From Paenibacillus dendritiformis (GTDB taxonomy: Bacteria; Bacillota; Bacilli; Paenibacillales; Paenibacillaceae), in contig NZ_LDIG01000076.1 in the NCBI RefSeq assembly GCF_015845845.1, positions 78,105-142,104 of the forward strand: a DNA stretch of 64,000 nucleotides. Reading direction: 5' to 3'. The translations under genes were made by a program, and so were the position numbers. Below, one piece after another: positions 43,402 through 52,209 of this stretch. The notes beneath the pieces were generated by a model. That model saw only the letters and a list, made by a program, of their open reading frames with translations, did no database searches and had not been told where the DNA came from. How positions within the stretch are numbered: position 1 is the stretch's first letter; every line of letters starts with the position of its first letter.

Positions 43402-43634
43402 TTGGCCGATCGTTTTTTTGGCATGGGACGAAAGATGTCCGGTAAAGCCCTTTGATCCGCTCTCCCGTGTACTCGGAACATGAAAATACGCTTTCCTGAT
43501 TTCTTAATATATCCTTATTGATATATACGTTTTCTTAACTATTTTTAATAGAATGTTTTGTTGGTTTTTTCCAATCTATTCGTTAGAGTTATAGGGGTGA
43601 GCATATATCACAGAAATGACATGGGAGGATTATC

Positions 43635-44654
43635 ATGAACTTGAAAAAAGCTATCGCCGCAACTTTGATCGCATCCGGCATGCTGGCCGCATTGACAGGC
43701 CCGATTCCTGCAGGCGCGGAGGCAGCGCAGGAGACACAGCAAGAGCAGCAATCGGACAGTAAGCAGGTTCCGATCGACAAGAAGCTGCTTCCCAAGCTGC
43801 AAAAAGCGGTAAAACAATTCGCGGGAAAAGAGATAAAGCTGCAGGATGTTGGCGAGTTTGATAATGAAGCAAGAACGGTGGTAGAAGTCAAATCTGAAGA
43901 CGGAAACTATCGAGCTTACTTCGAACATAAATCAGGAAGAATATGGAGTGTAAGCGGAAATACGACAATCGATAAAATCGGCAAAAAGGATAAAGATGAA
44001 ATCCTGAAAACATTGAAAGGGATGTATTCAAAGAAGACATACGCATTTGACAAAGAAGTGGTCATGTTCGCGGGCTATGATGATAAAAAAGAAAAGCTTA
44101 CAGAGCATATCACATATCAGTTGAGAGGGAAAGACTTTACTGTAAGTCTGGGTAGCGATTCTGGGTGGCTGCAAAAAGAGCGTATCGATATCAATATCAA
44201 ATTTGACAAGAAGGAACTTGATTCGAAATTATTGAAAACGGCGGCTGAAGCGGTGAAGACGGCTTTAGATCATGAATTCGACGTGACGGAGGCAACTCTC
44301 GTATATACCGGGGATAGAGGGAATTCATGGGTCCTTGAGGACGACAACGCTATGGTTTATGTAGAAGCAAAGACCGGAAAGGCAACCAACTTTTATCATC
44401 ATGCCCGCAAACAAGTCACGACAAATAAAGTGATTACGGAAAAAGAGGCCAAAGAAAAGGTCGCTCCGATTGCCAAGAAATTATTCAATATCGACATTTC
44501 CAAATCTGAAGTGAAATGGGACAGTTTATTTAAAGATTACTGCTTCTTCATCCAAAATAAAGGCACCGTGGTGAGAGCGGCATTGGATGCCGATAAAAAC
44601 GTGGTGTATCTTAAATCCGGGGACAATGCGGCTCATGGGGGAGACGGCGTTTGA
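43635..44654 (+). CDS. Secreted protein with PepSY/YcdB-like repeats
   Basis: 339-aa exported protein; the signal peptide ends around AGAEA. It has a Gln/Glu-rich linker and then two or three alpha/beta modules with alternating KKELDSKLLKTAAEAV-like helices and strands (NSWVLEDDNAMVYVEAKTG), reminiscent of YcdB/PepSY domains. ATG 43635 follows GGGAGG. Its codon use is A/T- and Lys-rich compared with neighbours, which suggests separate ancestry. Role unknown. Confidence 0.6.
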   Translation: MNLKKAIAATLIASGMLAALTGPIPAGAEAAQETQQEQQSDSKQVPIDKKLLPKLQKAVKQFAGKEIKLQDVGEFDNEARTVVEVKSEDGNYRAYFEHKSGRIWSVSGNTTIDKIGKKDKDEILKTLKGMYSKKTYAFDKEVVMFAGYDDKKEKLTEHITYQLRGKDFTVSLGSDSGWLQKERIDINIKFDKKELDSKLLKTAAEAVKTALDHEFDVTEATLVYTGDRGNSWVLEDDNAMVYVEAKTGKATNFYHHARKQVTTNKVITEKEAKEKVAPIAKKLFNIDISKSEVKWDSLFKDYCFFIQNKGTVVRAALDADKNVVYLKSGDNAAHGGDGV

Positions 44655-44718
44655 TATCTATTCATGCATGGAAGTGACCCTTGAAAGACAATTGGCGGCT
44701 TCCCGATAAATACCCACC

Positions 44719-44750
44719 AAAAAACCGGGGGCGGCGCCTCCGGTTTTTTC
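44719..44750. terminator. Bidirectional terminator between convergent genes
   Basis: AAAAACCGG and CCGGTTTTTT flank a GC-rich loop; A- and T-runs on the two sides make it work on both strands. It ends four bases before the stop of the dehydrogenase gene. Confidence 0.85.
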
Positions 44751-44753
44751 GTG

Positions 44754-45707
44754 TCAGTATTGGCGGTCGTAATCGACGAGATTGCGGGCGGGGGAGCCCG
44801 TGTCGAGGTAGGCCGCCAGATTCTCGAGGAATAACGCCGTGACTTTTTCCTTCAGACGGTCGGTATTCCCCCCGGTATGGGGCGTGATGATCACGTTATC
44901 CATCGCCCAGAGGGGATGATCTTCCGGAAGCGGTTCGGTCTCGAACACATCGAGGCCCGCGCCGGCCAGATGGCCCTTCGTCAGGGCCTGGACGAGCGCG
45001 TCGGTGCGAACCGACGCGCCGCGGCCGACGTTCACGAAGAAGGCGCCCCGCTTCATGGCGGCGAAGCGGGCTTCGTCGAACAAGCCTTCCGTCTCCGCTG
45101 TCTTCGGGAGTACGTTGACAATGATGTCGCTGGCGGCTAGCGCTTCGTCGAGACTATCCAGCGTATGGACGGCATCGACATGGTCCGCCGGGCGAGCAGT
45201 TCGGCGCACGCCGATGACGCGCATGCCGAAGGCTTGGGCCAGGCGGGCGATCTCGGCGCCGATGCTGCCGAATCCGATAACGGCCATCGTGCGGCCGTTC
45301 AGCTCGGTGAAGCGGCCTGCCTTATCCCAATGGCGGTGCGTCTGATTGCGAATCGCGCGCGGGAGCTCGCGCGTGAAGGCGAGCAGCATGGCGAACACCG
45401 TCTCGGCCATCGGGACGGGATGGACTCCGCTCGCGGTGGTCAGCATAACCTCCCGCTGCTTCAGCTTCTCGAACGGCATATAATCGGCTCCGGATGACCA
45501 TAATTGGATCCAACGAAGCTTGCTTCCGGGCGCCAATCCTGTCTCCTGGGCGGCATCGCACCAGCCGAGGATCACTTCGGCATCGCGGAATTCGGCCGGA
45601 TCCAGATCCTTCGGACGCCCGAAGACGATATGCCAATCCGGCGCGGCGTCCCGGATGCCGGCTTCCTGCTCAGGCGTCACTCCGTGCAGACATATCATTT
45701 TGCGCAC
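44754..45707 (-). CDS. D-2-hydroxyacid dehydrogenase
   Basis: 317-aa NAD(P)-dependent oxidoreductase reducing 2-oxoacids to D-2-hydroxyacids. The Rossmann motif is AVIGFGSIGAEIARLAQAFGM. The catalytic Arg is in VNVGRGASV, the Glu in LDVFETEPLPEDHPLW and the His in ITPHTGG. GTG 45707 follows AAAGGAGGACAAGCT. It is divergent from the flavin monooxygenase gene across a 160-base AT-rich region. The specific substrate is unknown. Confidence 0.9.
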   Translation of the reverse strand: MRKMICLHGVTPEQEAGIRDAAPDWHIVFGRPKDLDPAEFRDAEVILGWCDAAQETGLAPGSKLRWIQLWSSGADYMPFEKLKQREVMLTTASGVHPVPMAETVFAMLLAFTRELPRAIRNQTHRHWDKAGRFTELNGRTMAVIGFGSIGAEIARLAQAFGMRVIGVRRTARPADHVDAVHTLDSLDEALAASDIIVNVLPKTAETEGLFDEARFAAMKRGAFFVNVGRGASVRTDALVQALTKGHLAGAGLDVFETEPLPEDHPLWAMDNVIITPHTGGNTDRLKEKVTALFLENLAAYLDTGSPARNLVDYDRQY

Positions 45708-45867
45708 AGCTTGTCCTCCTTTATCGCATGTCTTTTCTACAAAAGATTCCCCGCTTCGAGGCAGATTTCCTCTTTTACCCGAAATAAGCTACTATATAAC
45801 TTATAACGGCTATGGAAATCATAGCAAATGCATAGTTCTACTCCATACGAGCAAGGAGGCCCGCGAC

Positions 45868-46863
45868 ATGAACATCGGAATTCTTGATCAGTCCCCTATC
45901 CTGCCAGGGGAGAATGCGACCGACGCATTCCGGCATACGCTGGAGCTGGCCGCGCATGCTGATCGGCTCGGCTTCAGCCGGTATTGGGTATCGGAGCACC
46001 ACGATGCGGCCGGGCTAGCCGGTTCCTCGCCGGAAGTGCTCATCGCCTCGATTGCGGCCCGGACGAAGCGGATTCGGGTCGGCTCCGGCGGCGTGCTGCT
46101 TCCGCATTACAGTCCGTACAAGGTGGCGGAAAATTTCCACGTGCTGGCATCGCTCTATCCCGGGCGGATTGATCTCGGCATCGGGCGCGCTCCGGGGGGA
46201 ATGCCGCTCGCGACGCGGGCCCTCCGCTATGGACGGCCTGCCGATTATGAGACCACCTTCGACAGGGCGCTTTCGGATCTGGGCGGCTTTCTGAAGCATG
46301 ACCTTCCTGCAGAGCATCCGCTCCACGGTCTGAAGGCGACGCCGATCCCCGAGCAGCCGCCGGAAGTATGGCTGCTCGGCTCGAGCGGTTACAGCGGAAG
46401 GAAGGCGGCGGAGACGGGGGCTTCATTCTCGTTCGCCCACTTCATTAACGGGGAAGGCGGAGAAGAGGTCGTCCGCGCTTATTATGATGCGTTCCGTCCC
46501 GGGCCGCTTGGCGACAAGCCGCGAGCGAACGCCTGCATCATCGTCATCTGCGCCGATACGGACGAGGAGGCGGAGAGGCTGGCATCCTCCGTCGATTTGC
46601 GGCTCCTGCTGCTCGACCGGGGGGATTCGAGGGCGGCGTTCGTTTCTCCGGAGGAAGCGGCAGACTTTCCCTACACGGAGTGGGATCGCGAGCGCATCCG
46701 GTACAATCGCGGCCGGATGATTGTCGGCGGACCGCATAAGGTGAAGCGGGACTTGGAGGCATTTGCGAAGCGGTACGGCATTGACGAGGTGATCGCGATG
46801 ACGGTGACGTATGACTTCGCGGCGCGGCTCCGATCGTACGAACTGATCGGGGAGATGTTCTGA
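45868..46863 (+). CDS. LLM-class flavin-dependent oxidoreductase
   Basis: 331-aa luciferase-like monooxygenase. Typical elements are the N-terminal MNIGILDQSPI, ADRLGFSRYWVSEHHD, RIRVGSGGVLLPHYSPYKVAENF and RIDLGIGRAPGG, plus the late VGGPHKVKRDLEAF. It would use FMNH2 and oxygen, but no flavin reductase is adjacent. GCAAGGAGG precedes ATG 45868. The longer in-frame extension upstream to 45520 lies antisense to the dehydrogenase and is not real. Confidence 0.9.
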   Translation: MNIGILDQSPILPGENATDAFRHTLELAAHADRLGFSRYWVSEHHDAAGLAGSSPEVLIASIAARTKRIRVGSGGVLLPHYSPYKVAENFHVLASLYPGRIDLGIGRAPGGMPLATRALRYGRPADYETTFDRALSDLGGFLKHDLPAEHPLHGLKATPIPEQPPEVWLLGSSGYSGRKAAETGASFSFAHFINGEGGEEVVRAYYDAFRPGPLGDKPRANACIIVICADTDEEAERLASSVDLRLLLLDRGDSRAAFVSPEEAADFPYTEWDRERIRYNRGRMIVGGPHKVKRDLEAFAKRYGIDEVIAMTVTYDFAARLRSYELIGEMF

Positions 46864-46915
46864 CGCGCATAGGGAACAAGCCGGTTCGCATCGGGCGGCC
46901 GGCTGTTCGAGCTGC

Positions 46916-47227
46916 CTATCCGCCGAAGGCTTGGCGGAAGCAGGCGGAGAGCTTATTCGGATCGACCTCCCATAGGGCGGCGAGTTCCTCGCATACGGCT
47001 TCGTCCCACCAGTCTGACAGCTTCTTGCGGTTGGCGTGATTCTCGTGAATCCATATCAGATTGCCGATCACTTTGCGGTAATAGAGCTCTTCGCCTTCCT
47101 TCCGTTTGTCTTCGGGAATCCAGACATTCATGCGCTTGATCGTGCGGTACAGCTCATTGCTGCAAGCCCGGCGGATGCCCCGGGCGGTAGGCAGGGCAGC
47201 GGTGTGGCGCTGTCTCGGTGTCTTCAT
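46916..47227 (-). CDS. Small conserved basic protein
   Basis: 103-aa soluble protein rich in Arg/Lys and Trp (NLIWIHENHANRKKLSDWW, RKEGEELYYRKVIGN). The N-terminus is basic (MKTPRQRHTAALPTARGIRR). I recall similar short proteins in other Paenibacillus genomes but no function. Its start at 47227 is preceded by GAAAGGGG. The cupredoxin gene lies upstream in the same direction at 75 bases, with no clear hairpin between them. Confidence 0.6.
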   Translation of the reverse strand: MKTPRQRHTAALPTARGIRRACSNELYRTIKRMNVWIPEDKRKEGEELYYRKVIGNLIWIHENHANRKKLSDWWDEAVCEELAALWEVDPNKLSACFRQAFGG

Positions 47228-47302
47228 GGCCGTTGGCCCCTTTCCAGCAGGTTTGTGTTATACCATATGCAGGTTGGGGGCCCGCTGCCAGAGCGACCTC
47301 GG

Positions 47303-47755
47303 CTAATCGACCACGATGTACCCGATCATCGGACCATTGCTGGCCGCATCGGCATGCGTCGTGCAGACGATCCGGTAAATCCCTTCCTTCGCGGTGAAGC
47401 GGATGATCGTTTCCTTGTTTTTTTCGATGGTGCCGGAGATATCGAGCCCTTCAATCACGAAATCATGGCGGTGTCCGTTCACGCCCCGGATGCGCAGCTC
47501 GACGCGCTCGCCTTCGTTCGCGTTCACCGTGCCGGGGGCGAATTGATACGCTTCGATCTCGGTTCCGTCCTCAAGGGTGGACTTGAATTCGCCCGTCACC
47601 ATGTGCAGGATGCGGGTCTCTTGAGGGGCGGCTTGCGCAGCCTGCTCCATCCGCATCGATTCGTACCGCCAGAAGGCGGCGCCGACCATGATGGCGGCGA
47701 TAGCGATCAAGCCGATGCGCCATTGCTTGGGGGTAATGACCCAGAAATTAGCCAT
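47303..47755 (-). CDS. Membrane-anchored cupredoxin-like protein
   Basis: 150-aa protein. An N-terminal helix (~residues 13-30) anchors an extracytoplasmic cupredoxin fold. Likely copper ligands are His in NGHRHDF and the C-terminal Cys-x3-His-x8-Met (VCTTHADAASNGPM), the arrangement of type I or COX2-like copper sites. ATG 47755 follows GAGGAGG. It may act in electron transfer or copper handling outside the membrane. Confidence 0.75.
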   Translation of the reverse strand: MANFWVITPKQWRIGLIAIAAIMVGAAFWRYESMRMEQAAQAAPQETRILHMVTGEFKSTLEDGTEIEAYQFAPGTVNANEGERVELRIRGVNGHRHDFVIEGLDISGTIEKNKETIIRFTAKEGIYRIVCTTHADAASNGPMIGYIVVD

Positions 47756-47955
47756 AGATGTGAACCTCCTCGACATGTATTCGGAAAGCTTGGAGTTCAG
47801 GAGCTTTTTGTAAGGGAGCGAAAATGGCCATGCAGTCCAGCTAGTCCATATGTATGCCGGAGAGGGCGGTAACATGAGCCCTGCCGGTCGATTGCGTTAG
47901 AGTCATGTCCCATCGTAAAATAGAATAGACTGGTAGCAAAAAGAGGAGATGGGAC

Positions 47956-48567
47956 ATGGAATTTGTGCATCAAATTGTGACTACGCTCTTGCATTGGGTG
48001 CAGCAATTGGGAGAATGGGGAATCATGCTTGGCTTGATGATAGAGGTGATTCCGAGCGAGATTGTGCTGGCCTACGGAGGTTTTCTCGTCTCGATTCAAG
48101 AGATTACCTTTGCGGAAGCGGTCATCTTCGGCGTTATCGGCGGGGTTATCGCCCAACTGTTCGTCTATTGGATCGGCCGATACGGGGGGAGACCTGTGCT
48201 CGAGCGGTACGGCAAATATATTTTGATTCAGCCGCATCATATTGCGAAATCGGAAGAATGGTTCCAGAAATATGGGACAGGCGTTATTTTTACGGCCCGC
48301 TTCGTACCGGTTGTACGGCATGCCATCTCCATACCGGCGGGCATTTCCAAAATGAATGTGTGGCGATTCACGCTCCTGACGACGCTGGCGGTCATCCCGT
48401 GGACGATACTGTTTGTCTATCTGGGCTTTGTGCTGGGCGACAAATGGGAGCAGATTGACGACGTGGCCGGCAAATGGGTCAAGCCGTTTATTCTCGTTGC
48501 CCTGGCGCTGTTAATCGTGTATGTTGTGGTTAAATATACGTATTCCAAAAAGAAAGCGGGGAAATGA
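47956..48567 (+). CDS. DedA family membrane protein
   Basis: 203-aa polytopic protein of the DedA/VTT family, members of which include undecaprenyl-phosphate and phospholipid flippases. Signatures are MIEVIPSEIVLAYGGFL, FVYWIGRYGGRPVLERYGKY and FTARFVPVVRHAISIPAGI with the conserved Arg residues. ATG 47956 follows AAAGAGGAG. Its TGA overlaps an ATG of the thioredoxin-like gene (ATGA at 48564). Confidence 0.9.
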   Translation: MEFVHQIVTTLLHWVQQLGEWGIMLGLMIEVIPSEIVLAYGGFLVSIQEITFAEAVIFGVIGGVIAQLFVYWIGRYGGRPVLERYGKYILIQPHHIAKSEEWFQKYGTGVIFTARFVPVVRHAISIPAGISKMNVWRFTLLTTLAVIPWTILFVYLGFVLGDKWEQIDDVAGKWVKPFILVALALLIVYVVVKYTYSKKKAGK

Positions 48568-48569
48568 AG

Positions 48570-49136
48570 ATGGCCAAGAGCGTAGCCGGCGTAATGGGAA
48601 AAGGAATTCGCCCCCAAGCCTTTGTGGACGGGATGCAAAAGAACAAGGAGACCTTCGTCTCCTGGTATGACCAATTTGCATGGGCGGATGAAGAAGATAA
48701 AGCTTTCTTCGAGTCGCTGCAATACCGCGACGACCTGCGCTGTCTTATCCTGGCGGCGGATTGGTGCGGCGATGTCGTCCGCAACGTGCCGGTCGTCTTC
48801 CGTGCGATGGAAGCGGCGCAGATCGAGACGGAAGTGCTTATTATGGAGCAATTCCCGGAGACGATGGACCAGTTCCTGACGATGGGCGGCCGTTCGGTGC
48901 CGGTTGTCATCTTCGCCGATACCGGCGGACATGTTCTCGGCCAGTGGGGCCCGCGCCCGAGCGATGTACAGGCGCATATGATCCGCTTCAAGCAGGAGAA
49001 TCCGGATCGGGAAGCGCCGGACTATCAAGACAAATTGAAAGTGGTAAGACAGCAAATGATGGAAACGTATGGCGAAGGCACGGGATACCAGACGCGCATC
49101 GTGCGCGAGCTCAAAGAGCTGCTGTCTTCCTTTTGA
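48570..49136 (+). CDS. Thioredoxin-family protein
   Basis: 188-aa soluble protein with a thioredoxin-like fold. The segment CLILAADWCGDVVRNVPV holds a single active-site-like Cys (WCGD) where redox-active family members have CxxC, and SVPVVIF carries the cis-Pro. With one Cys it may not be a standard disulfide reductase. Start ATG 48564 (overlapping the dedA stop) or ATG 48570; GCGGGG lies upstream. It is cotranscribed with dedA. Confidence 0.75.
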   Translation: MAKSVAGVMGKGIRPQAFVDGMQKNKETFVSWYDQFAWADEEDKAFFESLQYRDDLRCLILAADWCGDVVRNVPVVFRAMEAAQIETEVLIMEQFPETMDQFLTMGGRSVPVVIFADTGGHVLGQWGPRPSDVQAHMIRFKQENPDREAPDYQDKLKVVRQQMMETYGEGTGYQTRIVRELKELLSSF

Positions 49137-49233
49137 CATCAAGCAAAGTTCGACAAGTCAACCATTCAAAAAGGGTAAACCTATGTTTGCGGTCGACTTC
49201 GCGAACAACATTAACAAAAGGCGGTGTTCTTCT

Positions 49234-49857
49234 ATGTTCCGCATTCAAAGCTATACACTCGGCCCGGTTCAGACCAATGCCTATGTGCTGATCAATGAAG
49301 AGACGAAGGAAGCGGCCCTCATTGATCCCGGCATGAATCCGGAGCCGCTGCTGCAGGGCCTTCAAGGGTTGAAGGTATCGGCCGTCCTGCTGACGCATGC
49401 GCATTTCGATCATATCGGCGGGGTTGACGCCGTGCGTGAAGCGCACGGATGCCCGGTCTATATTCATGAGCGGGAAGCGGACTGGCTTACGACGCCCGAG
49501 CTGAACGGTTCGAAGATGTGGCCCCAAGTCTGCGCGCCGATGGCGATGAAGCCTGCCGAGCATCTGCTGCAGGACGGACAGACGCTGGAGCTGATCGGCC
49601 ACACGTTCCAGGTCATGCATACGCCGGGCCACTCTCCCGGCAGCGTCAGCTTCCTCCACGAGAAGCACTTGTTCTCGGGCGACGTTCTTTTCCGCACGTC
49701 AGTGGGACGAACGGATCTCCGGGACGGGGATATGAACGTGCTGCTCCAATCGATTCACGGCAAGCTGTTCCCGTTGGGGGATGACGTTACCGTCTACCCG
49801 GGGCATGGTCCCGTGACCACAATCGGGTATGAGAAGGAGCATAATCCTTTTGTATAA
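49234..49857 (+). CDS. MBL-fold metallo-hydrolase (glyoxalase II-like)
   Basis: 207-aa metallo-beta-lactamase-fold hydrolase, of typical size for the YqgX/glyoxalase-II-like group. The metal site is THAHFDHIGG (HxHxDH), with further ligands in MHTPGHSPGS, SGDVLFRTSVGRTD and YPGHGP. ATG 49234 (MFRIQSYTLGPVQTNAYVL) fits the family; ATG 49183 would add 17 residues. It probably hydrolyses a thioester such as S-lactoyl-bacillithiol, which is inference. Confidence 0.85.
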   Translation: MFRIQSYTLGPVQTNAYVLINEETKEAALIDPGMNPEPLLQGLQGLKVSAVLLTHAHFDHIGGVDAVREAHGCPVYIHEREADWLTTPELNGSKMWPQVCAPMAMKPAEHLLQDGQTLELIGHTFQVMHTPGHSPGSVSFLHEKHLFSGDVLFRTSVGRTDLRDGDMNVLLQSIHGKLFPLGDDVTVYPGHGPVTTIGYEKEHNPFV

Positions 49858-49929
49858 CTCAGGAAATGCTGGGCGAGGCGGCTTGACGGACGGGATCAGG
49901 CCGTCTTCCTTATTAGCGCTATCGGTCCG

Positions 49930-49959
49930 TTGGCGCTGATTTTGGGTTCGTGGTATGAT
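49930..49959 (+). promoter_or_regulatory. Sigma-A-type promoter of the M24 peptidase gene
   Basis: TTGGCG (49930-49935), an 18-base spacer and TATGAT (49954-49959) imply a leader of ~230 bases before the start codon at 50198. Confidence 0.5.
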
Positions 49960-50087
49960 GAGCTTAATTGAGGAACGGATGCGCATTCTGCGGGGGAATG
50001 AGGCTGGCCCTGGGGCGGGAGCATGGATTGATTTCGTGTTTGCGGGGCTGCACGCACAGGAGCGAGGAAGGATAGGAGGCAAAGCGG

Positions 50088-50117
50088 GCGCGTAAACCGG
50101 GTGGGTTTGCGCTTTTT
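50088..50117 (+). terminator. Terminator-like hairpin inside the M24 leader
   Basis: GCGCGTAAACC and GGTTTGCGC pair with one bulge, followed by five T. It lies between the promoter and the start codon, so it is either an attenuator or marks a short separate transcript. A 38-codon frame (ATG ~49979, behind GAGGAACGG) ends inside the 5' arm of the stem. The rest of the gap 49858-50197 shows only a GACGG/CCGTC hairpin near 49885-49905. Confidence 0.5.
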
Positions 50118-50197
50118 GCGTCCTCCGCGGAGCATTCGCGCAAGGCGGGAGCCTCTGTGGGAACGGGGCTTCAGTAAGCAGGAAGGGAGCAAGATCG

Positions 50198-51403
50198 ATG
50201 GAAGGCGTATTGAAGCGAGAAATCGAAGGACGAATTGCCCGGCTGCAGGCAGCGATGAAGGAACGAACCATGGACGGCTGTCTGATTACGCAAAATGTCG
50301 GGCTTTATTATTTTACCGGATCGATGCAGACAGGGTATCTGTTCGTGCCGAAGCAGGGCGAGCCTGTCTACTTCGTCAAGCGCAGCCTGGAGCGCGCGCG
50401 GCATGAATCCGAGGTGGCGGTCGAGCCGCTCGGCTCCTTCCGCGCTTTCGGCGCGCTGCTGCAGGAGCGCTTCCCGGAAGTGTTCGGGTCCGGACGCCCG
50501 GTCATTGCCACGGAATATGACGTGCTTCCGGTGCAGTTGTTCGAGCGTCTCCGTTCCGTGCTGCCGGATGCGGCATGGACCGACGGCTCCGCGATGCTGC
50601 GCGGGCTGCGGATGGTCAAATCGCCGTGGGAGATCGACCGCATCCGCACGGCCGCCCGCGCGGCGCATCATGCGCTCGAGCAAGCGGCCGCTTACGTTCG
50701 TCCCGGCATGATGGAGCTCCAGCTCATCGCCCATATCGAGCATGTATTCCGCATGCAGGGCCATGTCGGTTTCATCCGGATGCGCGGGTACAACCAAGAG
50801 ATTATTACCGGGATGGTCGCCTCGGGCGAGGCGGGGGCGGAGCCGACGTACTTCGACGGTCCGGCCGGCGGACGCGGCCTGACCCCGGCCAGCCCCCAAG
50901 GCTCCAGCCGGAAGGTCATTGCGGAGAATGAACCGATTCTCGTCGATATCGGATGCTGCATCGACGGCTATGTTATCGACCAGACCCGAACGCTGGTCAT
51001 TGGCGGGCTCGATGAGGAGCTTGAACGGGCCTACGAATCGTCCGAGGCCATCCTGCGGGCCGCCGAAGCGAGCCTGAAGCCGGGGGCGGTGTGCGAGACG
51101 CTGTATGCCGGCGCGTTGAAGCTGGCGGAACAGCATGGCTTGGCGGGGCACTTCATGGGCTTCGGGAGCGATCAGGTCAGCTTCCTCGGCCATGGCATCG
51201 GCATGGAGATGGATGAATGGCCCGTGCTGGCGCGCGGCTTCACGATGCCGCTTGAACCCGGCATGGTCATCGCGATCGAGCCGAAATTCACGTTCCCAGG
51301 CCGAGGCGTCGTCGGCATCGAGAACACGTATCTGATTACGGACGACGGGTTCGAGAAGCTGACCACTCCGCCGGAAGGCGTATGGCGGATTCCGGCGCCG
51401 TAA
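50198..51403 (+). CDS. M24-family Xaa-Pro peptidase
   Basis: 401-aa metallopeptidase of family M24B with a creatinase-like N-terminal domain (~1-150) and a pita-bread catalytic domain. Metal ligands are visible: two Asp in LVDIGCCIDGYVIDQTRT, His in LGHGIGMEMDE, Glu in VIAIEPKF and Glu in VGIENTYLIT. It would cleave dipeptides or peptides with proline in position two. GAAGGGAGCAAG precedes ATG 50198. A long leader and its own terminator indicate a single-gene unit. Confidence 0.88.
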   Translation: MEGVLKREIEGRIARLQAAMKERTMDGCLITQNVGLYYFTGSMQTGYLFVPKQGEPVYFVKRSLERARHESEVAVEPLGSFRAFGALLQERFPEVFGSGRPVIATEYDVLPVQLFERLRSVLPDAAWTDGSAMLRGLRMVKSPWEIDRIRTAARAAHHALEQAAAYVRPGMMELQLIAHIEHVFRMQGHVGFIRMRGYNQEIITGMVASGEAGAEPTYFDGPAGGRGLTPASPQGSSRKVIAENEPILVDIGCCIDGYVIDQTRTLVIGGLDEELERAYESSEAILRAAEASLKPGAVCETLYAGALKLAEQHGLAGHFMGFGSDQVSFLGHGIGMEMDEWPVLARGFTMPLEPGMVIAIEPKFTFPGRGVVGIENTYLITDDGFEKLTTPPEGVWRIPAP

Positions 51404-51425
51404 TCGGAGGCCGGAATCCGGGGGT

Positions 51426-51458
51426 GACGGAACCCGCCAGGGAGCGCTTCCGTCGATT
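51426..51458 (+). terminator. Terminator of the M24 peptidase gene
   Basis: GACGGAA (51426-51432) pairs with TTCCGTC (51448-51454), followed by GATTT. Confidence 0.55.
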
Positions 51459-51473
51459 TCCTGAGAATGCATG

Positions 51474-51502
51474 TTGACATTTGCTTGGAAGTCACATATT
51501 TT
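51474..51502 (+). promoter_or_regulatory. Sigma-A-type promoter
   Basis: TTGACA (51474-51479), a 17-base spacer and TATTTT (51497-51502) lie ~107 bases before the start of the acidic hypothetical gene. Confidence 0.55.
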
Positions 51503-51608
51503 ATTTTTGAAAAGGCAGCGTCTTTTTTGCGGGAACAAGCATACATTTACAGCAATCATAAATTTTAGTACGATAGAGGAAACAGCATATGGATGGGAGG
51601 CATGGACA

Positions 51609-51992
51609 ATGCTGCATTTGGGAGAGAAAGTAGTCATTGTTGCCGACCGCTTCGAACAACATTTGCCTATCGGGGAATATGGCTATATCATTGCCTATGA
51701 CCGCAATGCGGATAACGCATTCGATTACGTCATCCGGGTGCCGAGAGCAAACCGCAACTTCTTCGTGCCGGCGTCTGACGTCGAGCAGGAAGGCCTGCTC
51801 CTGCAGCAGGAAGCGGACCGCATCGAACGGGAAGCGCTTATCGACTATGCACTGGCTACTCACAATGAGTCTCTGTTCCGCCGGATCATGAACGGAGATG
51901 CGGAAGAAGACCAGAAGGAAGAGAACGAGCAGGAAGAAGCGATGTCTCAGGAAGAGTTCATCCGCCAAGTCAACCTGCGCGCATGGATATAA
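51609..51992 (+). CDS. Acidic conserved hypothetical protein
   Basis: 127-aa soluble protein. A small N-terminal beta-barrel-like part (LGEKVVIVADRFEQHLPIGEYGYIIAYD) suggests an SH3-like or KOW-like fold and is followed by a helical, strongly acidic region (EEDQKEENEQEEAM). ATG 51609 follows GGGAGG; the open frame upstream is AT-rich promoter DNA. I do not recognise the family. It has its own promoter and terminator. Confidence 0.65.
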   Translation: MLHLGEKVVIVADRFEQHLPIGEYGYIIAYDRNADNAFDYVIRVPRANRNFFVPASDVEQEGLLLQQEADRIEREALIDYALATHNESLFRRIMNGDAEEDQKEENEQEEAMSQEEFIRQVNLRAWI

Positions 51993-51997
51993 GAAAG

Positions 51998-52042
51998 AGC
52001 ACCGGTGTGCGTTACAGGGTAACGTGCGACCGGTGCTTTTTT
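51998..52042 (+). terminator. Strong rho-independent terminator
   Basis: AGCACCGGT (51998-52006) pairs with ACCGGTGCT (52029-52037) and an inner CGTTAC/GTAACG extends the stem. Six T follow. Confidence 0.88.
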
Positions 52043-52139
52043 GAATAGCGAAGCGGACGGCAAGGGGCTGCCCGCAAGCTCATGCCGCTGCGGGGCGGCT
52101 GGGAAGAGCGGCGCTGCGCCGCATTAATGGAAGCCAGCG

Positions 52140-52168
52140 TTGAGTTGCCCACGCTTCTAGGCTATAAT
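52140..52168 (+). promoter_or_regulatory. Sigma-A promoter of gatCAB
   Basis: TTGAGT (52140-52145), an exact 17-base spacer and TATAAT (52163-52168) lie 42 bases before the gatC start. Confidence 0.75.
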
Positions 52169-52209
52169 AGAGGGATGAATTTGGCCCAATTGGGACAAGG
52201 AGGAACAGG

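Noticed and set aside
50085..50130. T-box-like GGGTGG motif in the M24 leader
   Set aside because: Only the GGGTGG hexamer matches; the following bases, stem I, AG-bulge and specifier loop are not recognisable, and a peptidase is not a typical target.
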